Position numbers and translations under genes: made by a program. Shown piece by piece: positions 48,755-57,106 of a stretch of 64,000 nt of DNA; position 1 is the first letter of the stretch, and every line of letters begins with the position of its first letter. The DNA is from an uncultured Latescibacterota bacterium. GTDB taxonomy: Bacteria > Latescibacterota > UBA2968. The notes under the pieces were generated by a model, which saw only the letters and a list, made by a program, of their open reading frames with translations, had not been told where the DNA came from and searched no databases. Location of the stretch: the NCBI GenBank assembly GCA_951812755.1, contig OX638329.1, forward strand, positions 4,286,522-4,350,521. Direction: 5' to 3'.

Positions 48755-50164
48755 TTGAAACGAGAAGACTACTTCCAATGGGCTGAACGAGCGGCACGAT
48801 GGGGTGCCGAATACCTGGCCACGCTCGAAGAGCGACCCGTTCGGGCGCAGACCGCACCGGGCGAGGTCGCTGCGATGCTGCCTCTATCACCACCGGAAGA
48901 GCCAGTAGGCATGGAGACGATCTTCGCCGACTTCGAGCGCATTGTGCCGGACGGTATGACGCATTGGCAACACCGGCGCTTTTTTGCGTATTTCAGCGCC
49001 AACGCTGCGCCAACTTCGATGATCGCCGAGAATTTGACGGCGGTCATGGCAGCCCAGTGCATGCTCTGGCAGACCTCACCCGCAGCTACGGAAATTGAGA
49101 CTCGGATGATCGACTGGATGCGCCAGGCACTCGGACTGCCGGAAGGATTCCAGGGGGTTATCCAGGATACGGCAACGTCGGCAAATGTCTGCGCCGTACT
49201 AACGATGCGCGAGCGCGCACTCGGCTGGCGAGGAATCGATTCTGGAATAGCGGGAAAGAAACAGCTCCGGATCTACGCATCGCCAGAGACCCACTCGTCG
49301 GTTGACAAGGCGATTCGCATCGCCGGTATCGGCCAACGGAATCTGGTCAAAGTCCCGACCGATGGTTCCTGGGCACTCGACCCGGAGGCGCTCCGCCGGG
49401 CGATCAACGCAGATCGTGCCGCGGGTTTTCTTCCGGCTGGTCTCGTCCTCTGCGTTGGAGGCACGTCAATTGGCGCGTCCGACCATGTACACCAGACCAT
49501 CGAAGTGGCGCGAGAGCACGATCTCTACGTCCACATAGACGCCGCGTGGGCCGGTTCCGCGATGATCTGTCCTGAGCTACGGGCGTTATGGGAGGGTGTC
49601 GAGGGGGCCGACAGCATTGCCTTCAATCCCCACAAGTGGCTCGGTGCGCAGTTCGACTGCTCGATCCAGTTTCTTGCAGACCCGGAACCACAGGTTCGCA
49701 CCCTCGGCATCCGTCCGGATTACCTCCAGACCCTCGGCCAAACCGAGATCACCAATTACAGCGAGTGGACGATCCCTCTGGGGCGCCGATTCCGAGCACT
49801 CAAGCTCTGGTTCCTGCTTCGTGCCCACGGTCTCAAAGACCTCCGACAGCGCATCCGGAACCATATTGCCTGGGCTGAGGAGGCCGCCGCCGCGATCGCA
49901 TCGCTGGACGGCTTTCGCCTGACAACGGACTGCCACCTTTCGCTCTTCACGTTCCAGTACGCCACCGACGGTGAGAACGCCAACGACGCCACCGAACGCC
50001 TGCTCCGCACAATCAATGATGACGGCCGAATCTACCTGACGCAGACGATCCATGAAGGACAGTTCGTCATTCGCTTCCAGGTCGGGCAGTTCGACTGTCG
50101 CAGAGAAGATGTCCTCCTCGCGGTCGATGTACTGCGCGAACTGGCCAATGCGAGCCATCCGTAA
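48755..50164 (+). CDS. Pyridoxal-dependent (aromatic-L-amino-acid type) decarboxylase
   Basis: A 469-residue group II decarboxylase with a TTG start at 48755; no nearer in-frame ATG fits the MKREDYFQWAERAA N-terminus. K294 in FNPHKWLGA is the PLP lysine, H180 in ASPETHSSVDKA stacks on the ring and D262 in HIDAAWAGSA binds the pyridine nitrogen. Family members decarboxylate aromatic amino acids or act as aldehyde synthases. The codon bias appears richer in G and C than the adjacent PhyH gene, suggesting separate origin. It converges with the LamG/propeller gene, with a 9-base gap. Confidence 0.9.
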   Translation: MKREDYFQWAERAARWGAEYLATLEERPVRAQTAPGEVAAMLPLSPPEEPVGMETIFADFERIVPDGMTHWQHRRFFAYFSANAAPTSMIAENLTAVMAAQCMLWQTSPAATEIETRMIDWMRQALGLPEGFQGVIQDTATSANVCAVLTMRERALGWRGIDSGIAGKKQLRIYASPETHSSVDKAIRIAGIGQRNLVKVPTDGSWALDPEALRRAINADRAAGFLPAGLVLCVGGTSIGASDHVHQTIEVAREHDLYVHIDAAWAGSAMICPELRALWEGVEGADSIAFNPHKWLGAQFDCSIQFLADPEPQVRTLGIRPDYLQTLGQTEITNYSEWTIPLGRRFRALKLWFLLRAHGLKDLRQRIRNHIAWAEEAAAAIASLDGFRLTTDCHLSLFTFQYATDGENANDATERLLRTINDDGRIYLTQTIHEGQFVIRFQVGQFDCRREDVLLAVDVLRELANASHP

Positions 50165-50173
50165 AGGTCCAGA

Positions 50174-51790
50174 TCAGTCCCTGGCAAGATCTTGAATTTC
50201 CCGTTGTGTGAGACCCCGGCGATAGATACGGATGTCTCGCAGGGCACCTTTGAAATAGTCGTGGGCACCAAAGCCGATTAAGAGAGGACAGTTGGGGTTG
50301 AGGCCGTAGCGTTTTGGATTAAAGCTGTCTGTTTTAGCGACAGGGGTTCCATTGACGTACAGGGTCAGAACGCCGCCTTGCTTGACGGCGGCTACGTGTC
50401 GCCATCCTTCGGGAAATGCGTGGTCCCAGGTAGCGACTTTTCCGGCTTCGACCGAATAGACATGTCCAGACGGCAGGGTGCCAGCATAGAGGCGCCCCTG
50501 ATAAACGGCCATGGACCAGACCCGCCGCAGGGGTGCGGACGTGTGGTCCAGAGACGCCAGAAATGTGAACCCATTCCCGTCCATCCGCCAGACATTGGCC
50601 ATCGGGAGCGAACCGATATAGACCTTGCCGTTGTAAAGTCCCATGGCCATGATTTCACGTTCGTAACCGACCCGGCCCAGACACGTCCAGGTCGTGTTGC
50701 CGTCATATCGATAGACTTCGCCCTCAGGCCAGGTGCCGACATAGAGCCGGCCCTCAAAAGTGACCGCCGAATAGGTCTGGGTAGAAGTTTCGGGGCAGCC
50801 ACAGTCGGTCCATTCGGCGCCACCTTCATAGCGAAGAACCGGGCCGCCGTTGACGAGGGTGTAGAGCCGGTCTCGATAGACGGTGAAACTCATCAGCCGC
50901 ACGTCTGGACCTATGGGCGTCCAGGTGGTGCCGCCATCATAGACAAATGCGCCCTCGCGATAGAGGCTGGTGGCGTAGAGCCGATCCTGATAGACCGTGA
51001 GAGCGGTGGCGTTGTCGGCTTTGCCCGTGTTATGTCCCGTGGTGGATATTTCTTCGGGTGTAGCGTCTTCGATGCCTGGATGCCCACAGAAGGTCCATTG
51101 CCCGTCGGCATCGACCCGATAGACCTGGCCGCCGGGTGTGGTGTTCAGGGGGTCGCCCATGGCGGAGCCGCTGGAATTATACCGGCCGAGGGCGCAGTAA
51201 AGCGCGCCTTGAAATTCGACGACGGCGTTGACAGAATTGCATCCGATGGGATTGCCCAGATCGGTCCAGCGTTTTTCCCCTTCGTAGCGCCACAGGTGGC
51301 CGACCTCTTCTTTGCCGTTCTCGAAGGTGCCAGCGTACAGGTGTCCACCTATTGTTGAAAGTGCAGATATTTTGACTGCCTGACCGGGACGGCCGCAATC
51401 GGTCCATGCCCCGAGATGTCCGTTGTCGATGCCGAAGTGGAGGTTGCGGTAATTCGATTGGGCGGTAGAGGTCATTCCGGTATTGGTGAGGACCGAGATC
51501 TGCCACCCCTGGCGGGTTTCCGGATCGAATTGGCTGATGATGTCGCCGACCACTTCGGTTTCTTCCGTGTGGATCCATCCGGCGCATGAAAAATCGCCTG
51601 TCCCTATAGACAGGTCGCAGGGAACTTCCAGAAAGGTTTCCGCCCCGTTGAATTGGGCACTTTTCTGTCCTCCAGATTCCCCGATTTCAACGCCGTGATT
51701 TTGAATGGACAGGCCGCTTTCGGAATGGTCTTTCAGGTTTTCCCGGAACGGCCAGTGGGCGATCAGGTCGGGGTCGCTGACTCGCAACAT
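50174..51790 (-). CDS. LamG domain interrupted by a seven-blade beta-propeller
   Basis: A 538-residue protein. The first strands of a LamG/concanavalin-like fold occupy residues 1-105 (LIAHWPFRENLKDHS, DFSCAGWIHTEE) and the last strands 475-538 (GWRHVAAVKQGGVLTLYVNG, ALRDIRIYRRGLT). Between them are about seven repeats of the type RLYAGT...VYRYDG...WTCLG, a propeller of kelch-like style. The propeller thus sits inside the LamG domain. There is no signal peptide. SD GGAGAA lies before ATG. The first eight codons and the leader are repeated upstream of another gene at 60.66 kb. Role: probably glycan or surface binding. Confidence 0.75.
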   Translation of the reverse strand: MLRVSDPDLIAHWPFRENLKDHSESGLSIQNHGVEIGESGGQKSAQFNGAETFLEVPCDLSIGTGDFSCAGWIHTEETEVVGDIISQFDPETRQGWQISVLTNTGMTSTAQSNYRNLHFGIDNGHLGAWTDCGRPGQAVKISALSTIGGHLYAGTFENGKEEVGHLWRYEGEKRWTDLGNPIGCNSVNAVVEFQGALYCALGRYNSSGSAMGDPLNTTPGGQVYRVDADGQWTFCGHPGIEDATPEEISTTGHNTGKADNATALTVYQDRLYATSLYREGAFVYDGGTTWTPIGPDVRLMSFTVYRDRLYTLVNGGPVLRYEGGAEWTDCGCPETSTQTYSAVTFEGRLYVGTWPEGEVYRYDGNTTWTCLGRVGYEREIMAMGLYNGKVYIGSLPMANVWRMDGNGFTFLASLDHTSAPLRRVWSMAVYQGRLYAGTLPSGHVYSVEAGKVATWDHAFPEGWRHVAAVKQGGVLTLYVNGTPVAKTDSFNPKRYGLNPNCPLLIGFGAHDYFKGALRDIRIYRRGLTQREIQDLARD

Positions 51791-51813
51791 GATTTCTCCT
51801 CGGTTTGGGCGGT

Positions 51814-51974
51814 TTAAAATAGCTCAGGACTCTTAGCCAATCATGAAACAAAACGGTAGTAGTCTATCTCTAATGAGATGTGAGAGAATATAGCTGGTTT
51901 CAATTTAGAATCAAGCAATGTTTCTTGTAAGATATTTATTTTCAATCCTATACACTCGATTGGAAGAAGTGAAC
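51814..51974. repeat. Duplicated intergenic leader, copy A
   Basis: From TTAAAATAG to AGAAGTGAAC, this 161-base AT-rich segment aligns with 61210-61369 in the same orientation; long shared runs include CCAATCATGAAACAA and GATTTAGAATCAAGCAATG-type stretches. It lies between the LamG/propeller gene (minus) and the methyltransferase (plus). It carries no coding frame and may hold a promoter. The whole gap 51791-52207 otherwise has only the short frame at 51988. Confidence 0.82.
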
Positions 51975-51987
51975 AGAAAAAAGGAAA

Positions 51988-52176
51988 GTGATTTGGCCCG
52001 TCATGTTCGACATAGCTACCCTACCGCTCGGGCAACTGAGGCGAATCCTACGACAATGTCTTCTGCGCGATAGGCAAGAAACTCTGAAAAGCGATTTCGA
52101 AGGTCAAGATGTCAAATGGTCACCCCATCCAGAGATGCGAGAGAGGTTCGACGATTTGTTCGCCAAACTGACCTGA
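51988..52176 (+). CDS. Possible small protein of 62 residues
   Basis: A GTG at 51988 with AAAGGAAA just upstream opens a 62-residue frame; an ATG at 52003 gives 57 residues. The product is basic and helical (LPLGQLRRILRQCLLRDRQE) with an acidic end. I recognise no family. It lies 31 bases before the methyltransferase, directly after the leader repeat. It could be a real small gene or a remnant; coding support is weak. Confidence 0.3.
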   Translation: MIWPVMFDIATLPLGQLRRILRQCLLRDRQETLKSDFEGQDVKWSPHPEMRERFDDLFAKLT

Positions 52177-52207
52177 ACCCATCACATATCTTTGCATAGG
52201 GGTACTC

Positions 52208-53008
52208 ATGCAAGAGACTGGAAGTAACTATGATACCCATTGGTGGGCACTAATCTATGACCAATGGAACGAGACTGGTGGGCGCTCTGCACTAAATGAA
52301 CGGGAGTTACATTTTTATCGAAATCAATTGCAGGACACGCGTGGTGCAATATTGGAGGCTGCCTGTGGAACGGGTTGTAAAATGCTGCCTCTGCTTCTGG
52401 ATGGGCTTGATATCTTTGGCTTTGATATTTCGCTTCCCATGTTGGAAGTGCTCAGACACAAGGCAATAAATTTGGGAATTTCAGATATAGATTCTCGAAT
52501 CTCACAACAGGATCTTGCCGATTTTGTCTATGACCGCCAATTTGCAGCGGTTCTCATACCTGCCAGTTCCTTCATGATGCTGCCGACCCAGCAAAGCCAA
52601 ATTGACTGCCTTCGACATGTCTATGAGCATTTGCAGCCGGGAGGACGCCTGCTCCTGAACTTCTACATTCCCTCCTACACAGAAGACATACTCCTTCACC
52701 AGGACAACCCGCCAGCAGAGGAGGAGTTCGGTGAGTGCATGCACCCTGAGACAGGGAAACCGATTCAGGTTAATTACTCAAAAATATGTGATCTGGCATC
52801 GCAGACGGAAACCTATACCTGGACATTTGAGTATGACGGGGAAACGGCCAAAGTGCCAATGCAGGCTCGATGGATTCACAAGGAGGAATTTCAGTTACTA
52901 CTGCGATTGAGTGGATTTGACCAGTGGAAGTTATACGGGAGCCACGACGGCAAACCCTTTGTGGGTTCACCACATATCACCAATACCTACTGGACGGTAA
53001 CCAAGTGA
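52208..53008 (+). CDS. Class I SAM-dependent methyltransferase
   Basis: A 266-residue protein. AILEAACGTGCKMLPLLLDG (about 47-66) is motif I and IFGFDIS the acidic end of strand 2; LVY-like HLQPGGRLLLNFYIP is the post-motif III strand. The first residues NYDTHWWALIYDQWNETG resemble small-molecule methyltransferases. GGGG is upstream of the ATG. The substrate is unknown. It opens a run of small plus-strand genes (DUF2441, DUF692-like, Nudix, 2H). Confidence 0.87.
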   Translation: MQETGSNYDTHWWALIYDQWNETGGRSALNERELHFYRNQLQDTRGAILEAACGTGCKMLPLLLDGLDIFGFDISLPMLEVLRHKAINLGISDIDSRISQQDLADFVYDRQFAAVLIPASSFMMLPTQQSQIDCLRHVYEHLQPGGRLLLNFYIPSYTEDILLHQDNPPAEEEFGECMHPETGKPIQVNYSKICDLASQTETYTWTFEYDGETAKVPMQARWIHKEEFQLLLRLSGFDQWKLYGSHDGKPFVGSPHITNTYWTVTK

Positions 53009-53058
53009 CGACAGCAAGACAGAAAAAACAAAAAAACAGGAGGGAGGCGTCCAACACT

Positions 53059-53565
53059 ATGGCTCTTGATATTGGTCATGGAACTCTACTGTTTTGGTCA
53101 GCGAAGTCCGGGCTTTCCTCTGGGACCCTTGTGAAGCCCGGAAACTTTCAAGACCATCTGATACGCCAAGCCCTAATCGAAGTGCAAACCAGTCCTCTCA
53201 CCGTGACGATTCCAGATGCGGCCTCAACGGGAAGTGTCCTGTTGGAAGTCGCCTGGGAGACGGTTCGCCTCAGAGAGTTTCCATATAGACCAAGTCGATT
53301 TGATTGCCTCTTCCTCTGGACAGACGAGCGTGTTGCCAGAAGGTTCAATTCAAAAAGAGCAGATGCTGAACTCTACGAAGTTGAGATTGTTGATTGCTCT
53401 CGTGTGTTTGCTGCGAATATGGATCTCATAAGCTATTTTGAAGAGTCTGAAACTCTCGGATCAATGTTTGAGAGGGCACGAGAATACTGGAGAACTGAGA
53501 GGAAAGACGAACATAGAGAGATTCTTTTGGAAGGCTCTATTCGGATTGCACAGACTATCTCATAG
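53059..53565 (+). CDS. DUF2441-like protein
   Basis: A 168-residue protein from the ATG at 53059 (GGAGGGAGG upstream); the frame further 5' overlaps the methyltransferase and is not expected. TLLFWSAKSGLSSGTLVKPG, ETVRLREFPYRPSRFDCLFL, ELYEVEIVDCSRVFAANMDL and AREYWRT match the DUF2441 layout as I recall it. Function unknown; the fold resembles small ADP-ribosyl-transferase-like or toxin-related domains only by speculation. It sits 50 bases after the methyltransferase. Confidence 0.6.
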   Translation: MALDIGHGTLLFWSAKSGLSSGTLVKPGNFQDHLIRQALIEVQTSPLTVTIPDAASTGSVLLEVAWETVRLREFPYRPSRFDCLFLWTDERVARRFNSKRADAELYEVEIVDCSRVFAANMDLISYFEESETLGSMFERAREYWRTERKDEHREILLEGSIRIAQTIS

Positions 53566-53618
53566 AAAAACCAGGCGGATTTCATTGCCACGACAAAGCA
53601 TCTACTGGAGAGATAGCT

Positions 53619-54512
53619 ATGGAACTTGCTGTGAATTATTCTATCCAAGCGGCAGAGTTATTGCGGCAGCAGCAGATTGCCTTCAAACGTTTCAAGTGTT
53701 CTGATCATTTGTTTGACCAAATTACAACGATTCAAGAAAGTCATCCCATTTACCTGCACTTTCCACTTAAGGTAGGCCTGGGTATCTCTGATGCAGTGAA
53801 CACCCAGACCAATCAGCCGGCCAGGTGGGATCAGGTGGAAGGTCTAATGGAACAAACAGACACACCTTTTATAAACCTGCACCTGGCACCGGAAGATACT
53901 GATTACCCAGAAGTATCGGCCAATACCACGGATCCGATGCATGTCGAAATGCTGAGAGATAATATGATTCGGGATGTGAGTGCCGTGGTCCGACGTTTTG
54001 GAGCAGAGCGGGTAATTGTTGAGAACGATTTCGATGGAAGAACACACAACGTATTACGTCCAGCGTTCTTATCAGAAGTCATTTGTCAGATAGTATCGGA
54101 GACGGGTTGTGGTTTGCTTTTAGATGTATCTCATGCTCGCCTGGCTGCCGACTATTTGGGTATCGACGCCCGTGAGTATATTACAGCCTTGCCGGTCCAA
54201 CACATCCAAGAACTTCATATCACTGGCATCCACCGGATTGAAGGAACCTACATAGAGATGGCACGCCAGATAGGAGTGGATGAAGCAATTATTCAGCGCG
54301 TCGAGGGCCGTTTGGTGGACCACCTGCCAATGGGACGCGATGACTGGTCGTTCTTGGCCTGGGTGATAGGTCAGATTAACAATGGTTCATGGGGGCAGCC
54401 GTGGATTGTGACATTCGAATATGGTGGAGTCGGTGGCATGTGGGAAAAGATGACCAGGGCAGAAATCCTGGTTGAACAGATCCCACGCCTGTATAGTATG
54501 CTCAACAAATAA
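53619..54512 (+). CDS. Divergent DUF692/MNIO-like TIM-barrel protein
   Basis: A 297-residue protein. Segments in order match DUF692 (multinuclear non-haem iron oxidases, MbnB-like): VNYSIQAAELL, YLHFPLKVGLGISD, FINLHLAPEDTD, ERVIVENDFDG, GLLLDVSHARLAADYLGID, REYITALPVQHIQELHITGI and LVDHLPMGRDDWSFLAWV. The usual LEN-S and DVNN motifs are altered (VENDF, DVSHA), so the metal site may differ. GGAG lies upstream of the ATG. MNIO enzymes modify peptides or small molecules; no obvious Cys-rich precursor peptide is visible next door. A plain TIM-barrel isomerase is an alternative. Confidence 0.6.
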   Translation: MELAVNYSIQAAELLRQQQIAFKRFKCSDHLFDQITTIQESHPIYLHFPLKVGLGISDAVNTQTNQPARWDQVEGLMEQTDTPFINLHLAPEDTDYPEVSANTTDPMHVEMLRDNMIRDVSAVVRRFGAERVIVENDFDGRTHNVLRPAFLSEVICQIVSETGCGLLLDVSHARLAADYLGIDAREYITALPVQHIQELHITGIHRIEGTYIEMARQIGVDEAIIQRVEGRLVDHLPMGRDDWSFLAWVIGQINNGSWGQPWIVTFEYGGVGGMWEKMTRAEILVEQIPRLYSMLNK

Positions 54513-54586
54513 AGGCCCCGTGAAGCTACAGTATTCTTTAGAAACGCATAATTCGTTGCTCAACAGAATCCACCCGAAAAGCCTCT

Positions 54587-55111
54587 ATGAAAACACAAGA
54601 ATCAATTGCAAAAGTCATCAACCGTGATATATGTGACAGTGGGGAAACCCATAGTCGCTATAAACAAAGAGTGAAAGAAGGAAAACCAACGCGAGATGAA
54701 AATCCAGAGACCCACTTTTGTGTCTATTTTCTGCCCTATAATGACCAGAGCAAAAAGGTGTTTGTCATCCACCATAAAAAGTCTGGCCTTTGGCTTTCTC
54801 CTGGTGGTCATATAGATAAAGACGAAACGCTTTTGGCAGCTTTGAACCGTGAGATAGGTGAAGAATTGGGAATATGGAACTTTTTTAAATCCGCACCACA
54901 ACCGTTTTTGCTTACCATTACACCAATAGAAAATCCTCTGCAACCCTGTCAGTCTCATTATGACATCTGGTATTTGCTATTTACAGATGGCAGCAATTTC
55001 AACATTGATCTACAGGAATTTTATGCTACCCAATGGTTGACTATTGAAGCCGCAAGGGAAATAGTCACTGATCCATCAACTCTTAAAGCCTTTCAACGGC
55101 TCCAAACGTAA
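54587..55111 (+). CDS. Nudix hydrolase
   Basis: A 174-residue protein. The Nudix box is complete: G at the GGHIDKDE segment (about 84), E of the DETLL part, then REIGEELG. WLSPGGHIDKDETLLAAL sits in the expected mid-chain position and THFCVYFLPY opens the fold. It hydrolyses a nucleoside diphosphate linked to another moiety; the substrate is unknown. Its start ATG at 54587 lies 74 bases after the DUF692-like gene, so it may be a separate transcript. Confidence 0.88.
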   Translation: MKTQESIAKVINRDICDSGETHSRYKQRVKEGKPTRDENPETHFCVYFLPYNDQSKKVFVIHHKKSGLWLSPGGHIDKDETLLAALNREIGEELGIWNFFKSAPQPFLLTITPIENPLQPCQSHYDIWYLLFTDGSNFNIDLQEFYATQWLTIEAAREIVTDPSTLKAFQRLQT

Positions 55112-55130
55112 TTCAAAATGGCCTTTCTAT

Positions 55131-55751
55131 ATGGAAAAGCTGACTGAACGCCTGCTCCTGAGAGAGTTCATCATGATTCCATACGCAAAAGACACATCAA
55201 AGTGGGAAGATTGGCAACGCGACTACCGATTAGGCCTCATCCTTATCATGCCCCCTCCAGAGGTATCACAAGAAATCGACCTCTTGCGAGCAAAGTATGA
55301 TCCCCGCTCAGCTACCACCTGTCCGACACACATCTCTCTGTCAGATCCCTTGAGCCTGGAAATGACGCCTGATCTTATCGATGAAATCAACAACGTCATT
55401 ACTGATGTCCTGCCATTCACGCTTTATTACGACAAGCCGCATGCCTCAACCAGGCACCCCGGTGTCTCGTATCCTATAAGGCCACGAGAGCCTATCGATA
55501 ATTTAAAGCAGATCCTCCACAGCACATCGGCATTTTCCGACGAAGCGTATCACAGGCGCAACATAGCGCCGCACATGACCATTGCTGAGTTCATATCCAT
55601 AGACGAGAGCCTTGAGCTTTGTGCAAGGCTCCAAAATTCAGCGACGTCTGGCTCTTTTTTGTGTGATAAACTGGCGTTCGTCGTACCCGATGAAAATTTT
55701 CGGTTCAAAAAGAGGGGAACGTTCTTTCTTGCCGATTCAGGTAAAAAATAG
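55131..55751 (+). CDS. 2'-5' RNA ligase-like (2H phosphoesterase) protein
   Basis: A 206-residue protein. The two H-x-(S/T) motifs are HIS in CPTHISLSDPLSLEM (about residue 64) and HMT in APHMTIAEFIS (about residue 145), as in 2H phosphoesterases. The first 15 residues MEKLTERLLLREFIM look like a GNAT acetyltransferase start, not the 2H family; the Met at residue 15 may be the true start, or the gene carries a fused fragment. Function: cyclic phosphodiester or 2',5'-linked RNA chemistry by family. Confidence 0.75.
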   Translation: MEKLTERLLLREFIMIPYAKDTSKWEDWQRDYRLGLILIMPPPEVSQEIDLLRAKYDPRSATTCPTHISLSDPLSLEMTPDLIDEINNVITDVLPFTLYYDKPHASTRHPGVSYPIRPREPIDNLKQILHSTSAFSDEAYHRRNIAPHMTIAEFISIDESLELCARLQNSATSGSFLCDKLAFVVPDENFRFKKRGTFFLADSGKK

Positions 55752-55805
55752 AGACGGGGCATGGGCTGGTGGATTGACACGACATACGCACTCTAAAAGG
55801 AGATA
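55747..55805 (+). repeat. Junction of two copied gene ends upstream of a sulfatase
   Basis: Bases 55747-55769 are identical to 62044-62066, the 5' end of the MFS gene. Bases 55766-55805 match 59670-59709, the 3' end of the sialidase and its following spacer, at 36 of 40 positions. The two matches overlap at CTGG. The segment therefore joins a copied gene start to a copied gene end, and supplies AAAAGGAGAT as SD for the sulfatase at 55811. Confidence 0.8.
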
Positions 55806-55810
55806 GACCT

Positions 55811-57058
55811 ATGTGTGCCCAGAAATTGGCTCCTGTTCATTCTGGGGAAGTGTTGATAAAAAATAATCCCAATATCATCTTCATGGTCGCCGACAACCTC
55901 GGTTGCGAAGCAGTCGATTATTATGGCGAAGGGATATTCGAAACGCCCAGATTGAACACAATGGCGAGCGAGGGTGTCGTCTTTGACAACTGCCTGATCG
56001 CAACCCCGCTATGTTCACCAGCGCGTTGCGCCTGGAACACGGGCAGGCATCCATATCGAGTTGGCATCAACTCACAGACCCGTCCAGATGATCCGGAATC
56101 CGGACTCTCGCTCCAGGAAGTCTCTATAGCCAGACTTTTGCGAAATGCCGGATACACAACCGGGCTGTTTGGAAAATGGAACCTGGGATATGCTGCAACA
56201 TTCAACCCGCTACACCACGGCTTTCATGAATTTTATGGGAGCAACGCTGGCCATGCCGACTACTACACCCACCTTTACAACCGCGACATGAAAAGCCACT
56301 TTTTTCGCGGTCTGGAACCCATAGCGCACGAGGGCTACTTCGACACCCTGTTTACGGATAAAGCCATCAATTTTATCAACCGCCAATCCCAAGAGCCAGA
56401 ACCCTTCTACCTGAATCTCGCCTTTTATGCCCCACACGGTCCCTACCAGGCTCCACCCGGATACTATCACAGCGACGACCCAATGGTAAACTACCAATAT
56501 ATGGTCGAATACCTGGACCTGTGCGTGGGGCGCGTGCTGGATGCGGTACACCATGCCGGTATTGCGGAAAATACGCTCATCGTATTCCTGAGCGATCAGG
56601 GAGGCAGCCGGACCAATGGTTATGGACGAACACTCTATGAGCGTTCGCTAAGAGTAATCTGCAACGCGGTCTGGCCTGGAAAAATCGCTCCAAATACAAG
56701 AATCCATACCCCCTGGATACACTACGATCTCTACGCCACATTCACCGCTCTCGCCGGTGCAACTGTGCCCGACGACCGCGTCATTGATGCCCAAAATGTG
56801 TGGCCTCTTTTCGAAGGCAAAGAGCAACCCCTGGACCGCCCCATGCACTGGACGTATAGAACAGAGGACGCGATCCGTGAGGGAAATCTAAAACTCCACG
56901 CCACAGACGGCAAACCAGACGGCCTGTTCGATCTGAGCACCGATCCCGAAGAACAACGCGATCTGCGTGCCGCCGTCCCTGAAAAAGTTGATAAGATGAT
57001 AGCAGAACACCAAGTCTGGAAACAAGCGTGTGAAGCCCAACAAACATCAAAAGCCTGA
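55811..57058 (+). CDS. Sulfatase (formylglycine type)
   Basis: A 415-residue sulfatase. MVADNLG (25-31) is the metal-binding start; C68-S-P-A-R72 is the canonical signature; LFGKWNLGY and VFLSDQGG are active-site segments, the latter with Gln where many have Asn or His. It is shorter than the other sulfatases here, mainly in the middle. The SD AGGAG comes from the repeat junction upstream. No signal peptide. Confidence 0.9.
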   Translation: MCAQKLAPVHSGEVLIKNNPNIIFMVADNLGCEAVDYYGEGIFETPRLNTMASEGVVFDNCLIATPLCSPARCAWNTGRHPYRVGINSQTRPDDPESGLSLQEVSIARLLRNAGYTTGLFGKWNLGYAATFNPLHHGFHEFYGSNAGHADYYTHLYNRDMKSHFFRGLEPIAHEGYFDTLFTDKAINFINRQSQEPEPFYLNLAFYAPHGPYQAPPGYYHSDDPMVNYQYMVEYLDLCVGRVLDAVHHAGIAENTLIVFLSDQGGSRTNGYGRTLYERSLRVICNAVWPGKIAPNTRIHTPWIHYDLYATFTALAGATVPDDRVIDAQNVWPLFEGKEQPLDRPMHWTYRTEDAIREGNLKLHATDGKPDGLFDLSTDPEEQRDLRAAVPEKVDKMIAEHQVWKQACEAQQTSKA

Positions 57059-57106
57059 AACGCATAACCTCAATAGAACCTGTCCGCCCACCCCCGGAGT
57101 TTTACA

